Counted from the stretch's first letter, positions 52,687 to 61,887 are shown. The stretch: DNA of 64,000 nt from ZAX-1 sp046533095 (GCA_046533095.1 JAJQRA010000001.1:1-64000); one strand, 5' to 3'. Notes: a model not told the origin generated them from the letters alone. Program-made: numbers and translations.

Positions 52687-52796
52687 CCTATGCTTTTACT
52701 TTCCTATCCTTTTTACTTTCCTATCCTTTTTCTTTCTTATCCCTTTTCTTCCTACGCTTTTTCTTTCCTATCCTTTTTTCTTCCTATGCTTTTGTT
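52687..52796. repeat. Seven ~16-bp units in the argH leader
   Basis: TTCCTATCCTTTTTAC-type units on the plus strand, i.e. AAAAAGGATAGGAAAG on the argH strand, recur seven times. The transcript leader would be a purine tract with repeated GGA motifs resembling ribosome binding sites. Function unknown. Confidence 0.8.
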
Positions 52797-52865
52797 CTAT
52801 TATTAATTTTAAATTTAATTTTTACAAATTTCACTGTATTTCCTACCAAATTTTCTATTCCCGCT

Positions 52866-53495
52866 CTATTCGCTTTCCACTTTTTTAGATTTTCTTTGGG
52901 AAAAAATACAACCGCAATAATCTTGGCGATACAGACCATATTGTTTCGATAATTCCACGGACCTCCTATAGCCGTTTTTTTTCTTAAAGTCAGATTTAAG
53001 ATACCGGATCCCATACTTTTTTTCGAGCCTTTCACCAATTTCATTTAATTTATCTGCATTTTTTCTAGGGCTGATGGAAAGTGTCGTAGTAAAATAATCC
53101 ATCCCTCTTTCTTTCGCATGAACGGCTGCTTTTAAAAGCCTCATTTCATAACAGCGAAAGCACCGTTCCCCTCCTTCTTGCAAGTCTTCTAATCCACGGA
53201 CCTCCTTATAAAACTGTTCCTTATCATAGTCGCCTATTTCAAATTGAATCTTATGTTTTGTGGGAAGCTCCCTTATGAAATTCTTCTGTTCCTCCACTCG
53301 TTTATCATATTCTTCCTCCGGATAGATATTGGGATTATAATAAAAAACTGTTATTTGAAAATATTGGGATAAATATTCTAAAACATAGCTGCTACAGGGG
53401 GCACAGCAGCTATGCATATACAGGGTTGGTACTTCCTTTGCCTTTTGATGTTTTTCAATCATATCTTCCAATGCTTTTTGATAATTTTGTTTCAT
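52866..53495 (-). CDS. queH: Epoxyqueuosine reductase QueH
   Basis: A 209-residue enzyme reducing epoxyqueuosine to queuosine in tRNA. QueH cysteines are visible: YMHSCCAPCSSYVL, GERCFRCYEMRLL and YCGCIFSQRKS. These bind an Fe-S cluster and a second metal in characterised QueH. Start preceded by GAGG. No other queuosine gene is in the window. Confidence 0.93.
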   Translation of the reverse strand: MKQNYQKALEDMIEKHQKAKEVPTLYMHSCCAPCSSYVLEYLSQYFQITVFYYNPNIYPEEEYDKRVEEQKNFIRELPTKHKIQFEIGDYDKEQFYKEVRGLEDLQEGGERCFRCYEMRLLKAAVHAKERGMDYFTTTLSISPRKNADKLNEIGERLEKKYGIRYLKSDFKKKNGYRRSVELSKQYGLYRQDYCGCIFSQRKSKKVESE

Positions 53496-53640
53496 TTGCT
53501 GTTCAACCTCTTCTAAAATTCACTGCTTTTACATTGTACCATAAAATCCATTCCCCATTCAAGTACGATTGCCATGGTTTCTATCATCAACATAGATAAA
53601 AGCAAATTTTTATCAGTAGAAAGCAAGGAAACTCCCTCCA

Positions 53641-53687
53641 TTAAAAATCAGCCCCACTTTCATAAATGAGAGGCTGATTTTTTTAAG
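53641..53687. terminator. Intrinsic terminator
   Basis: AAAAATCAGCC and GGCTGATTTTTTT pair around a loop containing CACTTTCATAAATGAGA. It can serve either strand; on the minus strand it stops the transcript coming from the alcohol dehydrogenase operon. Confidence 0.8.
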
Positions 53688-53705
53688 TTGTGGCTACTAT
53701 TCATA

Positions 53706-53840
53706 ATCGTTGCTTTCATCTGGCTGTACATGTAATAAGCACTCCACCATTTTTCGCATGAGGACGTAGGGAAGTATATGCCGAAACTTCTATCCAAGCG
53801 CACGATAAGTGCTCAACCACTTTTTCGCATTATCCTATTT
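53706..53840. repeat. Direct repeat (period ~70) after adh, with a decayed palindromic element
   Basis: AATAAGCACTCCACCATTTT... (from 53735) and GATAAGTGCTCAACCACTTT... (from 53805) share most of 27 bases. The second copy ends in the dehydrogenase stop region (53830). At 53708-53737 CGTTGCTTTCATCTGGCTGT resembles the palindromic dispersed repeat. Confidence 0.65.
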
Positions 53841-54849
53841 TTATCATTACCTTGCCACTTCTTCTAAATTCCGGTTTTGTAAATACATCTGCGATGTCAT
53901 CCAGTGGAACTATGTTCGTAATGATTTCTTCTACATCAATTTTGCCGGAGTTAAGCACTTTAATAGCACGTTCAAAGGTATACGGGTTAATAAAAGAAGA
54001 TGTTATTTTCAGTTCTTTCTTAAAGATATCGTCTGGTTGGATCGGGAAAGTTTCTCCCGGCGCCGCTAATCCAAAGTACATGATGGTGGCGCATTTTCCT
54101 GCCAATTGAATTGCTTCTGCCTGTGCCCTTACATTTCCCACGCATTCAATTACTTTGTCTACATTCGAACAGCATTCTTTTAATACTGCTTTTATATCTT
54201 CTTCTAATGGATTAATTGTTTTATCTGCACCTAATTTCAAGGCCAGTTCCCTTTTTTCCAACACCGGCTCTGACAGAATAACCTGTGCGGCACCCGCATT
54301 TTTTGCCAATTGAAGCATGATCATCCCAATTGGACCGCCGCCTATAACCAGCACCGTATCTCCTGTTTGAATTTCACAAAGGTCTATTCCATGCAGGCAA
54401 CAAGACATTGGTTCTGTCATCGCCGCTTTTATAAAGCTCATATCGTCAGGGACTTTATAAACCTGTTTTTCCCTCATGGATACATATTCTGCAAAACCGC
54501 CGTCTACTGTGGTTCCGGTTCCAATCGAATTGGTGCAAAAATGCTGTTTCCCATTTTTGCAGAAATAGCATTCGCCACACATATCGTTTGGATCCCCGGT
54601 TACCTTATCCCCTACGTTTACAGAGGTAACGGCAGATCCTATTTGTGCTACTATGCCGGAAAATTCATGACCAGGAACAAGTGGCGGCGTTACTGCCGCT
54701 GCGCCGCCCTCACCGTTATAGATATGGATATCTGTTCCACATACGCCACAATATTTTACCTGAATCAATACTTCATTCTCTTTGATTTTTTTATCTGGAA
54801 CCTCTTCTACACGCAAATCATGTTTCCCCTGATACACCGCTGCTTTCAT
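53830..54849 (-). CDS. Zinc-dependent alcohol/polyol dehydrogenase
   Basis: A 339-residue medium-chain dehydrogenase. Catalytic zinc region CGVCGTDIHIY and GHEFSGIV; structural zinc CGECYFCKNGKQHFC; NAD loop VIGGGPIGMIMLQLA. Resembles sorbitol/threonine-type dehydrogenases. In this operon it probably oxidises a polyol or sugar alcohol, or reduces the ketose made by the epimerase. Last gene of the operon. Confidence 0.9.
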   Translation of the reverse strand: MKAAVYQGKHDLRVEEVPDKKIKENEVLIQVKYCGVCGTDIHIYNGEGGAAAVTPPLVPGHEFSGIVAQIGSAVTSVNVGDKVTGDPNDMCGECYFCKNGKQHFCTNSIGTGTTVDGGFAEYVSMREKQVYKVPDDMSFIKAAMTEPMSCCLHGIDLCEIQTGDTVLVIGGGPIGMIMLQLAKNAGAAQVILSEPVLEKRELALKLGADKTINPLEEDIKAVLKECCSNVDKVIECVGNVRAQAEAIQLAGKCATIMYFGLAAPGETFPIQPDDIFKKELKITSSFINPYTFERAIKVLNSGKIDVEEIITNIVPLDDIADVFTKPEFRRSGKVMIKIG

Positions 54850-54930
54850 TTTCCCATGTTTCCTTTCTTTTTATGCTGTTGCCATGCACAATCTTCGCAA
54901 TATCCGGCTGTGAATCTTATGGACTGTAAA

Positions 54931-55033
54931 CTAGATGCTCTTTAAAAACCCATTGATATAAATGAGTTTACCGACTCATCGGCAATCCCCGCTATGCTAG
55001 ATACTCTTTAAAAACCCATTGATATAAATGAGT
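54931..55033. repeat. Duplicated 3' end of the ROK gene (37 bp, period 66)
   Basis: 54931-54967 and 54997-55033 (CTAGATRCTCTTTAAAAACC...) differ at one base in 37. The second copy starts exactly at the ROK stop codon complement (CTA) and covers the last 11 codons. Confidence 0.92.
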
Positions 55034-56133
55034 GCCGATCCCGTCGCCGTTGCTTCTACTTTGTATTTGCATAAAATCAGATAATTACGGGCTAGATCGT
55101 CAAATGGATTCCGCTCGTCCACACGTTTATATAGGTCTTTTATATAGTCGTCCATGTTTGCACCTACATATCCGCCCAATATTACCACACTGTCAAACAG
55201 TATCCTTACATTATGGATTGCGAGCGCTAAATAGTCCAAATAGTCATTCCACAAATCCTGTGCAGCGGTATCTCCTGCTTTTAGGAGGCGAAAGAATTCT
55301 TCTAAATTGCCATCGGTATATTGTTCTAGATTGCCTACATTACATACGGTGTCCAAACAGCCGTATTTCCCGCAATAGCACTGCTTTCCACCTTGCGGGA
55401 CGATTGTCATGTGTCCAATTTCGCCGCCTTTTTGCGTATCGCCTGCATAAATCCCATTTTCCATCACAACACAGCCACCTACGCTATGCCCTAAGCTGAT
55501 ATAGAACGCATTGTTTAGATGCTGGTTGATCCATACTTCTGCATACCCTGCAACATAGGAATCGTGAAACAGCCGATTCTTATACGGTATATATTTTGCA
55601 ATCTCTTTTCTTGTTTTTCCTGTAAAATTAAGTGTCAATCCATAAACGACTGTTTCTCCATCATCCGAAACTAAGGATGGCACTGCAATTCCAACACCCA
55701 ACAAATCCTCATCTGCAATGCCGACATTTTGCTTTACCTGTTCTACTGCATCCCCTATCTTTTTTAGATAGCTGTCATCGTCTAGATTAAACTTTATACG
55801 CTCTTTTACCACTTCTATGACATTCCCTGACAAATCCACTGCTACTGCATTGATAGAGCTTTTTGTAATGTAGACGCCAATTGCAAGCTTTGCATTTTTA
55901 ATGTAAACGTAGGCTGTGGCATTGCGCCCTCCTGTATTCTTGATTTTCTTTGAAGTGTCGATCAATCCTTGTTCTTCTAAATATTGAAGATTCTGTGTGA
56001 CCGTAGGCAAACTAAGGTGTAGTCCAACCACGATATCCTGTTTTGATACAGAACCTTGGTTACGGATAAATTGATAAACCATTTGTCTATTTTTCAGTCT
56101 TATTTCATTTGTAGCTACTTTTGATTTACTCAT
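54997..56133 (-). CDS. ROK-family transcriptional regulator
   Basis: A 378-residue sugar-responsive regulator. Residues ~1-70 form a winged helix (QMVYQFIRNQGSVSKQDIVVGLHLSLPTVTQNLQYLEEQGLI). The rest is a ROK sugar-kinase fold with YISLGHSVGGCVVMENGIYAG, the zinc motif CYCGKYGCLDTVC (residues ~250), and EIGHMTIVPQGG. It probably represses the sugar operon until its ligand binds. Operator not identified. Confidence 0.93.
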   Translation of the reverse strand: MSKSKVATNEIRLKNRQMVYQFIRNQGSVSKQDIVVGLHLSLPTVTQNLQYLEEQGLIDTSKKIKNTGGRNATAYVYIKNAKLAIGVYITKSSINAVAVDLSGNVIEVVKERIKFNLDDDSYLKKIGDAVEQVKQNVGIADEDLLGVGIAVPSLVSDDGETVVYGLTLNFTGKTRKEIAKYIPYKNRLFHDSYVAGYAEVWINQHLNNAFYISLGHSVGGCVVMENGIYAGDTQKGGEIGHMTIVPQGGKQCYCGKYGCLDTVCNVGNLEQYTDGNLEEFFRLLKAGDTAAQDLWNDYLDYLALAIHNVRILFDSVVILGGYVGANMDDYIKDLYKRVDERNPFDDLARNYLILCKYKVEATATGSALIYINGFLKSI

Positions 56134-56240
56134 TCTTCCCTTCCACCCATTTTTACCGTTTTATGGATTTTTACAAACCCCCACTGTAAAAATATATGCA
56201 ATTATTTCGTATCCCCTCGATAATTCATAGTGTTTTGTCG

Positions 56241-56594
56241 TTACAGATAATTGATATCAAATTTTTTATTGGTGACAAATACCATTTCAACATCTTGATC
56301 TTTTGTTGCCCCATGCCACATCGTTTCCCCTTCCGGAAACCAAAGAAACGATCCCGGTCCAAAATCGCCTTTGGATGTATGCAGGATTCCTTTCAGCACA
56401 TACATTCCATGTGCACAATGGTGGTAATGCGAAGGATTAATAAAACCAGCAGGATATTTGGTAATCGTAAATCCAACGCCAGTTTCCTCGTCATGGGCTA
56501 ATTCTTTTTTATAAAGAGGTCTTCCTACCTTTTCATTGGGTTCTTCCTCCCAAGGCATCGTATCAACATCAATACTGATAAACTCTTTACTCAT
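56241..56594 (-). CDS. Cupin-domain protein
   Basis: A 117-residue single-cupin protein. Conserved metal-site residues occur in NPSHYHHCAHGMYVLKG and the later SFLWFPEGETMWHGA. The family includes sugar isomerases, so it may help open or isomerise the sugar. No function is proven. Confidence 0.82.
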   Translation of the reverse strand: MSKEFISIDVDTMPWEEEPNEKVGRPLYKKELAHDEETGVGFTITKYPAGFINPSHYHHCAHGMYVLKGILHTSKGDFGPGSFLWFPEGETMWHGATKDQDVEMVFVTNKKFDINYL

Positions 56595-56606
56595 AACACA
56601 CCTCCC

Positions 56607-56668
56607 TATAGTGCCTTGCCTCTTATTGCCTACCTCTAGTGCCTTGTTTCTAGTACCTTGCCTCTATT
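56607..56668. repeat. Short imperfect repeats TAGTGCCTTG
   Basis: TAGTGCCTTGCCTCTTATTG, TAGTGCCTTGTTTCTAG and TACCTTGCCTCTATT repeat with a ~15-30 bp pitch between the cupin and epimerase genes. Confidence 0.6.
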
Positions 56669-56706
56669 TTTTCTGTTAACCAAAAGCCACCACCATTTCG
56701 ATATTC

Positions 56707-57585
56707 TTAGGCTTTATCAAACATATAGTGTTGGAAAATTAATGCATCACGTGCATCTTTGTCCAGTATCGCTTCCTTTTGTGGCGTATTCGCAACAATA
56801 TCTCGCCATAGCTTAATATCGGCGCCTACTGCCCCACCTTTGACGGGGAAAGGCTCCATCACAACGGTTCCTTGATAATTAATGTCCCTTAAAGCTTCCC
56901 CTATTTCACGCCATGGCATACGGCCCTTGCCGGGAACCATACGATTGCATTCCCCTGTATGGAAATGCCCAAGGTGTTTCCCTGCCGTTAGAATCGCTTG
57001 CCTAATGCTCACCTCTTCAATATTCATATGGAATGTATCCAACATAATTTTTACATTTGAAAGCCCCACTTCCCGTACATAGGAAAGGGCTTCTTCTGCC
57101 GTATTTAAAATATGGTTTTCAAATCGATTCAAGACTTCAAGGCCTATGTTTACATCATATTTTTGTGCCAGCTCACCTAGAACCCGCATTCCCTCCACAC
57201 TGTTTTTCCAATCCTCTTCCTTGTTTACACCTTTCGAATAATCGATTGGCCAGTAAGAATAGATAGCGCCTCCCACAAGATGGGAATCTAGCTGCTGCAT
57301 CACTTCAAAAAGTTTGGTATACCATTTTAGTGCATTTTTACGAGCTTCCTTATCTGCTGTTGCGATGTTATTTGCATAGGAAGGGCCATAGCCGATGGTC
57401 AATTCAATCCCGGCAGCCTTTGCACGGTCGCTTAGTTCCTTGATTTGTTCCTTGGAATATTCATCGGCAATCTGTCCGCCAATCTCTAAAACGTCAAATC
57501 CAAGCCCTGCCACCTTATCTACATATTTTAGGTAGTCGCCGCCCCATTCGCTTTCCCAATAAGCATAAAAAATACCATATTTCAT
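56707..57585 (-). CDS. Sugar phosphate isomerase/epimerase (D-psicose/tagatose 3-epimerase-like)
   Basis: A 292-residue TIM barrel of the AP-endonuclease-2-like isomerase family. The four catalytic metal residues of ketose 3-epimerases are placed as expected: Glu in IGLEVLNRFENHIL, Asp in IMLDTFHMNIEE, His in HFHTGECNRMVPGKG and Glu in VVMEPFPV. It is likely to interconvert ketoses at C3 (psicose, tagatose or similar). The length fits the family. Confidence 0.88.
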   Translation of the reverse strand: MKYGIFYAYWESEWGGDYLKYVDKVAGLGFDVLEIGGQIADEYSKEQIKELSDRAKAAGIELTIGYGPSYANNIATADKEARKNALKWYTKLFEVMQQLDSHLVGGAIYSYWPIDYSKGVNKEEDWKNSVEGMRVLGELAQKYDVNIGLEVLNRFENHILNTAEEALSYVREVGLSNVKIMLDTFHMNIEEVSIRQAILTAGKHLGHFHTGECNRMVPGKGRMPWREIGEALRDINYQGTVVMEPFPVKGGAVGADIKLWRDIVANTPQKEAILDKDARDALIFQHYMFDKA

Positions 57586-57623
57586 GTTGTAAACCCTCCT
57601 TTTTACTATATCTATATCGTTCC

Positions 57624-59153
57624 TTATTTTCTTCCAAGTTCTGTCAGTGCCTTCATGTCATCTTTTAAATGTTCATAGATGCTATGGTATACGCCATACA
57701 GCTTCGTATACTTTTCATGTGCTTCTTTATTTGGCGAAATCGGCTCATCTAATACTTGCCATTTTTTAACTTCTTCAAAAGTCAAGAGCCCCGTACCAAT
57801 TCCAGCCAACATCACATCACCCATAGGCGCTTCTACGTCATTAATCGGGCAGACTACTTTATATCCAGTTACATCTGCAAAAATCTGTCGCCATAATTTT
57901 GATTTGGTAACACCGCCTGCCAGTAGGATATATTCGCCTAACTCCTCACCGGTAGCTTCCATTGCATCACGTAGGGAGTATGCAACTGCCTCTAAAAATG
58001 CACGGTATACATGATATCTTGTATGGGTTAAGGATAATCCTACAATCGTGCCTTTCGCGTCGGAATCCCAGATAGGGCTTCGTTCCCCCATAAAATAGGG
58101 CAGTACGATCAGGCCTTCGCTCCCTACTTGTATTTTAGCGGCCGCATCGTTATATACATCATAGGAATTTGGACCACCTTGTTTTTCCATTTCAATCTCA
58201 TACTGTGCAAAATTCGTGCGGAACCATTTTACAATTGCCCCTGCTGTCGCACCACCTGCAAAATAGTAGGATACATTTTTGGCATCATAAAGATAGGGCC
58301 ATATGATCAGGCCTTTCCCCTTGACTGGCTTATCGGAAATTAATGCGGCACACATCGATGTTCCAATTGCCGCCGCGTATAATCCTGGTTCAAATACGCC
58401 AAGTCCGATGTTTGCGGCACCACAGTCGATCCCGGCGGCAATGACCGGCAATCCCGGTAACAAGCCTAACTCATCTGCGGCTTCTTTTGTTAACCCGCCT
58501 ACAATATCCGTGGATTCTACGATGGTTTGGGGCATCATGGAACGTGGGATCCCCATGTCGTCTAGCAGTTCATTTGACCATGTGCGTGTGTTCATGTCAA
58601 AGATACCGCCGATATTACCTGCAGAGGAATAGTCAATGGCAATTTCTCCGGTTAATTTATAAATAACATAATTATTGGGGGGGAGAAATAGTTTTGTTTT
58701 GGCCCAGTTGTCGGGTTCGTTGTTTTTTATCCAAAGGATCTTTGTGTATCCATAGTAGGGATCGGCGCTGTTGTGGGTAATACGGAGTAATTTTTCTTCC
58801 CCAATGTTGTCGAGTGCCCATTTTGTTTCGACTTCTGCCCTTCTGTCCATCCAGATTAAGCAAGGCCTCACCGGTTCCATATCCGCATCTAAGGGAATAC
58901 CAGAACCGCCATACAGTCCGCTGATTGCAATCCCTTTAATATCCTCTTTTGAAACCCCCGCTTTTTCTACGGTGTTTTTAATCGACGCTTTCGTTGCATC
59001 TAGCCACACGTTTGGCCACTGCTCTGCCCATAACGGCTTTGGCGTCAGTACATTATACTCTTGTAAATCCTGAGCAATTAAATTTCCATCCGTATCTGTT
59101 AGAATCGTTTTTGTACCCGACGTGCCAATATCTGTTCCTAATAAATAGTTCAT
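57624..59153 (-). CDS. FGGY-family carbohydrate kinase (xylulokinase-like)
   Basis: A 509-residue kinase of the actin-like fold. The ATP loop is GTDIGTSGTKTILTD, VAGLSLTHTRYHVYRAFLEAVAYSLRDAM is typical, and YILLAGGVTKSKLWRQIFADVTG is the second signature. It phosphorylates the pentulose or ketose made by the epimerase. It follows the permease gene. Confidence 0.92.
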   Translation of the reverse strand: MNYLLGTDIGTSGTKTILTDTDGNLIAQDLQEYNVLTPKPLWAEQWPNVWLDATKASIKNTVEKAGVSKEDIKGIAISGLYGGSGIPLDADMEPVRPCLIWMDRRAEVETKWALDNIGEEKLLRITHNSADPYYGYTKILWIKNNEPDNWAKTKLFLPPNNYVIYKLTGEIAIDYSSAGNIGGIFDMNTRTWSNELLDDMGIPRSMMPQTIVESTDIVGGLTKEAADELGLLPGLPVIAAGIDCGAANIGLGVFEPGLYAAAIGTSMCAALISDKPVKGKGLIIWPYLYDAKNVSYYFAGGATAGAIVKWFRTNFAQYEIEMEKQGGPNSYDVYNDAAAKIQVGSEGLIVLPYFMGERSPIWDSDAKGTIVGLSLTHTRYHVYRAFLEAVAYSLRDAMEATGEELGEYILLAGGVTKSKLWRQIFADVTGYKVVCPINDVEAPMGDVMLAGIGTGLLTFEEVKKWQVLDEPISPNKEAHEKYTKLYGVYHSIYEHLKDDMKALTELGRK

Positions 59154-59213
59154 AAAATTTGTCCCTCTTTTCTGAAATAAACGAAAATCTATGTCTGTTT
59201 AATATTTAAGGCA

Positions 59214-59242
59214 AGGGACTGTTACATCATGCAACAGTCCCA
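59214..59242. repeat. Stem-loop between the permease and kinase genes
   Basis: GGGACTGTT and AACAGTCCC flank ACATCATGC. A T-rich stretch follows only on the plus strand, so on the operon strand it may act as an RNA-processing or stabilising hairpin rather than a terminator. Confidence 0.65.
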
Positions 59243-59261
59243 CTATTTTATTTTATTTGAT

Positions 59262-60218
59262 TTATTTTGCCACCTGACGTTTCTTCTGGAAACAGTCAAA
59301 CCCAACTGCAAATGCAAGGACAATCCCCTTTACAACCATCTGCGTATAGGAGCTTATATTCATGAGCACCATACCATTGCTTAATGCGCCAATAATCAAT
59401 ACGCCTGCGATAACATTCGAAAATTTGCCGACACCACCGCTTACGGATACACCACCTAAAACAACGCACGTGATAACATCGAATTCCCACCCTTTACCGG
59501 CGGTTGGCTGTGCTGAATTTGTCCTAGACAGCATTACCATTCCGGCTAATCCTGCAAAAAATCCAGATAAAGCATAAATTAAATATTTCATCCGTTCTAC
59601 ACGGATTCCGGAAAGTCTTGCCGCTTCTTCATTTCCACCTACCGCATAAAAATAGCGGCCAAAATACGTTTTATTTAAAATGAAGCTGCCAATTGCAAAA
59701 CAAACAATCATAATGATAACCGGTATCGGAACAGGCCCTACAAATCCTTGTCCTATAACTTTGAAGCGTTCGTCGAAGCCAAAGATTGGCTTTCCACCGC
59801 TCAGCAAATAGGCGGCTCCTTCAAATACAATCTGGCTTGCAAATGTTGCAATAATTGCCGGCATCCCAACCGTTGCCACCATAGCACCATTTAAAAGGCC
59901 AACTGCCGTTGCCAAGGCGACTGACAAGAGCGCCGCTATTGCCATAGGTACCCCATGATTTACCATGAGCCATGCACATACAATATTTACAAAGGTAATA
60001 ATTGTACCGGTGGAAAGGTCAATCCCTGCAATCAAGATAACAAATGTCATTCCAATGGATGCAATCCCATACATAGAAACCTGTCTGGCAATCATAAATA
60101 GATTATTTGATGTCAAAAACCGGTGGTTTGCAATCGTAAAACCAATAATTAAGACGATAAGCACCAACCAAATTGCTTTATCTTTTAAATGATACACCAC
60201 TTTTTCTTTACTCGTCAT
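59262..60218 (-). CDS. Sugar ABC transporter permease (RbsC-like)
   Basis: A 318-residue membrane permease with about ten helices. The RbsC/BPD_transp_2 signature is VGGNEEAARLSGIRVERMKYLIYALSGF, and VLGGVSVSGGVGKFSNV is the conserved C-terminal loop. It forms the channel for the CUT2-type importer with the ATPase next door. Confidence 0.94.
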   Translation of the reverse strand: MTSKEKVVYHLKDKAIWLVLIVLIIGFTIANHRFLTSNNLFMIARQVSMYGIASIGMTFVILIAGIDLSTGTIITFVNIVCAWLMVNHGVPMAIAALLSVALATAVGLLNGAMVATVGMPAIIATFASQIVFEGAAYLLSGGKPIFGFDERFKVIGQGFVGPVPIPVIIMIVCFAIGSFILNKTYFGRYFYAVGGNEEAARLSGIRVERMKYLIYALSGFFAGLAGMVMLSRTNSAQPTAGKGWEFDVITCVVLGGVSVSGGVGKFSNVIAGVLIIGALSNGMVLMNISSYTQMVVKGIVLAFAVGFDCFQKKRQVAK

Positions 60219-60224
60219 TTTCCT

Positions 60225-61724
60225 TTACCCCTCCCTAGCTGCGGATGCGAATGCCATAATTGCATCCGGATCAAAATCTTCTTTTTCAAGTATCCCTGCC
60301 ATTCTGCCTTCGGACAAAACAATAATCCGATCAGACATGCCCATCAATTCTTCCATTTCAGAAGAAATCAATAGAATGGTCTTTCCTTGTTCCACCAGAT
60401 TGTTCATCAGCTTATAGATCTCGACTTTAGCTCCTACGTCAATTCCTCTCGTTGGTTCATCGAAAATAATCAGTTCGGAATTCGCCGCCATCCATTTCCC
60501 GAGAATTACTTTTTGTTGGTTTCCACCACTTAGATTCTTAACGAGCTGATGCAGCGTCGGTGTCTTGATCGCCATTTCTTTTTGGTATCGTTCTGCCGTT
60601 TCGCGTTCTATTTTCTTATTAATTACGCTCAATGTTGATGTTCTGTTATAGATTGGCATATTAATATTATTCATAATAGAGGTTCCTAGAAGTGCGCCAT
60701 GCCTCTTTCGATCCTCCGGTACCAATGCAATCCCTAAATCGATCGCATGCCTTGGGTCTTTGGGGTTCACCTCTTTTCCTAAGAAGATCATCTCTCCAGA
60801 TTCTTTTGGCACTGCTCCAAAAAGCATTTCCGCAAGTTCCGTACGCCCGGCGCCAACAAGTCCGCCAAGGCCTAGAATTTCTCCTTTGTGAAGCTTTAGG
60901 TTGATATCCTCATCTCCGTTGCCATAGAGTTTTTTTAATTCCAAAACGACATTGTTCTCGTCAATACAGTCTTTTCTAGGTGGATAGGATTCTTTTAGTT
61001 CACGCCCTACCATCAAATGGATCAATTCCTCGACATGGCTGTCTTTTGTAATAAGTGTTTTAATATATTCTCCATCCCTAAGTACCACAATCCGATCGGA
61101 TAAACGATAGATTTCTTCCAGTCTATGAGAAATGTAAATGATAGATACACTTTTTTTCCGTAAAAGTTCAACCACTGCAAACATACTTTCAACTTCTGCA
61201 CTTGTCAGTGGTGCCGACGGCTCATCCATAATCAGAATCTTTGCATTCTGCTCGATTGCCTTCGCTATTTCTATCATCTGCTGATAGCCTACTGTTAGAT
61301 TTTTTACTAATGCTTTTGGGTCAATTTTGATATGCAGCTGTTCAAATGCTTTCGCAGCCGCCCGCTCCATTGCGAGTTTATCGACAATAATTCCTTTTCT
61401 AATCGGTCTGCCTAAAAACAGGTTTTCTGCGGCAGAAAGTTCACCTACATTGTTAAATTCCTGATAAATAATTGCAATACCATTCTCCGCAGCCAACTGT
61501 GGACTCATACTGCTGAATTCTTTGCCATTTACTATAATTTTTCCGGAGGTAGGGATAACTGCACCGGAACAGGTTTTGATTAAGGTGGATTTGCCAGCAC
61601 CATTTTCTCCAATCAACGCTAAAATTTCGCCTTTTTTTAGCTCCAAAGAAACATCGGATAGTGCGACAACACCCGGATATTCTTTTCTGATATGCTGTAG
61701 CTGTAACACGTATTCGTCACTCAT
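60225..61724 (-). CDS. Sugar ABC transporter ATPase (RbsA-like, two domains)
   Basis: A 499-residue dual-ATPase. First domain: Walker A GENGAGKSTLIKTC, Walker B ILIMDEPSAPL. Second: degenerate Walker A GLVGAGRTELAEML, signature LSGGNQQKV, Walker B LIIFDEPTRGIDVG. Such a degenerate second P-loop is normal for RbsA. The start at 61724 has GGGAG five bases upstream. Confidence 0.95.
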   Translation of the reverse strand: MSDEYVLQLQHIRKEYPGVVALSDVSLELKKGEILALIGENGAGKSTLIKTCSGAVIPTSGKIIVNGKEFSSMSPQLAAENGIAIIYQEFNNVGELSAAENLFLGRPIRKGIIVDKLAMERAAAKAFEQLHIKIDPKALVKNLTVGYQQMIEIAKAIEQNAKILIMDEPSAPLTSAEVESMFAVVELLRKKSVSIIYISHRLEEIYRLSDRIVVLRDGEYIKTLITKDSHVEELIHLMVGRELKESYPPRKDCIDENNVVLELKKLYGNGDEDINLKLHKGEILGLGGLVGAGRTELAEMLFGAVPKESGEMIFLGKEVNPKDPRHAIDLGIALVPEDRKRHGALLGTSIMNNINMPIYNRTSTLSVINKKIERETAERYQKEMAIKTPTLHQLVKNLSGGNQQKVILGKWMAANSELIIFDEPTRGIDVGAKVEIYKLMNNLVEQGKTILLISSEMEELMGMSDRIIVLSEGRMAGILEKEDFDPDAIMAFASAAREG

Positions 61725-61761
61725 AGCAACTCCCATCTATCCGCTTTAACGGATATTCTAT

Positions 61762-61784
61762 TATGATGGTGAAAGATATTTTTC
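61762..61784. repeat. Small hairpin GTGAAA/TTTCAC
   Basis: GTGAAAGATATTTTTCAC forms a 6-base stem 40 bp before the ATPase gene. It resembles the GGTGAAA...CTCACC hairpin in the 22.5-kb duplication. Confidence 0.45.
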
Positions 61785-61812
61785 ACGTTATATTTTCCAT
61801 ACTTTTAAATTA

Positions 61813-61887
61813 GACTGCCGCACAATGCAACACAAAGTTTCCTTAAATATAATATGGAAATTAGTCCTTATGCATTGTACAGCAGTC
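61813..61887. repeat. Long inverted repeat between the binding-protein and ATPase genes
   Basis: GACTGCCGCACAATGCA (61813-61829) and TGCATTGTACAGCAGTC (61871-61887) pair at 15 of 17 around 41 bases. Such hairpins in sugar ABC operons often protect the binding-protein mRNA, giving it higher expression than the membrane parts. This function is an inference. 61888-62014 has nothing else. Confidence 0.7.
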
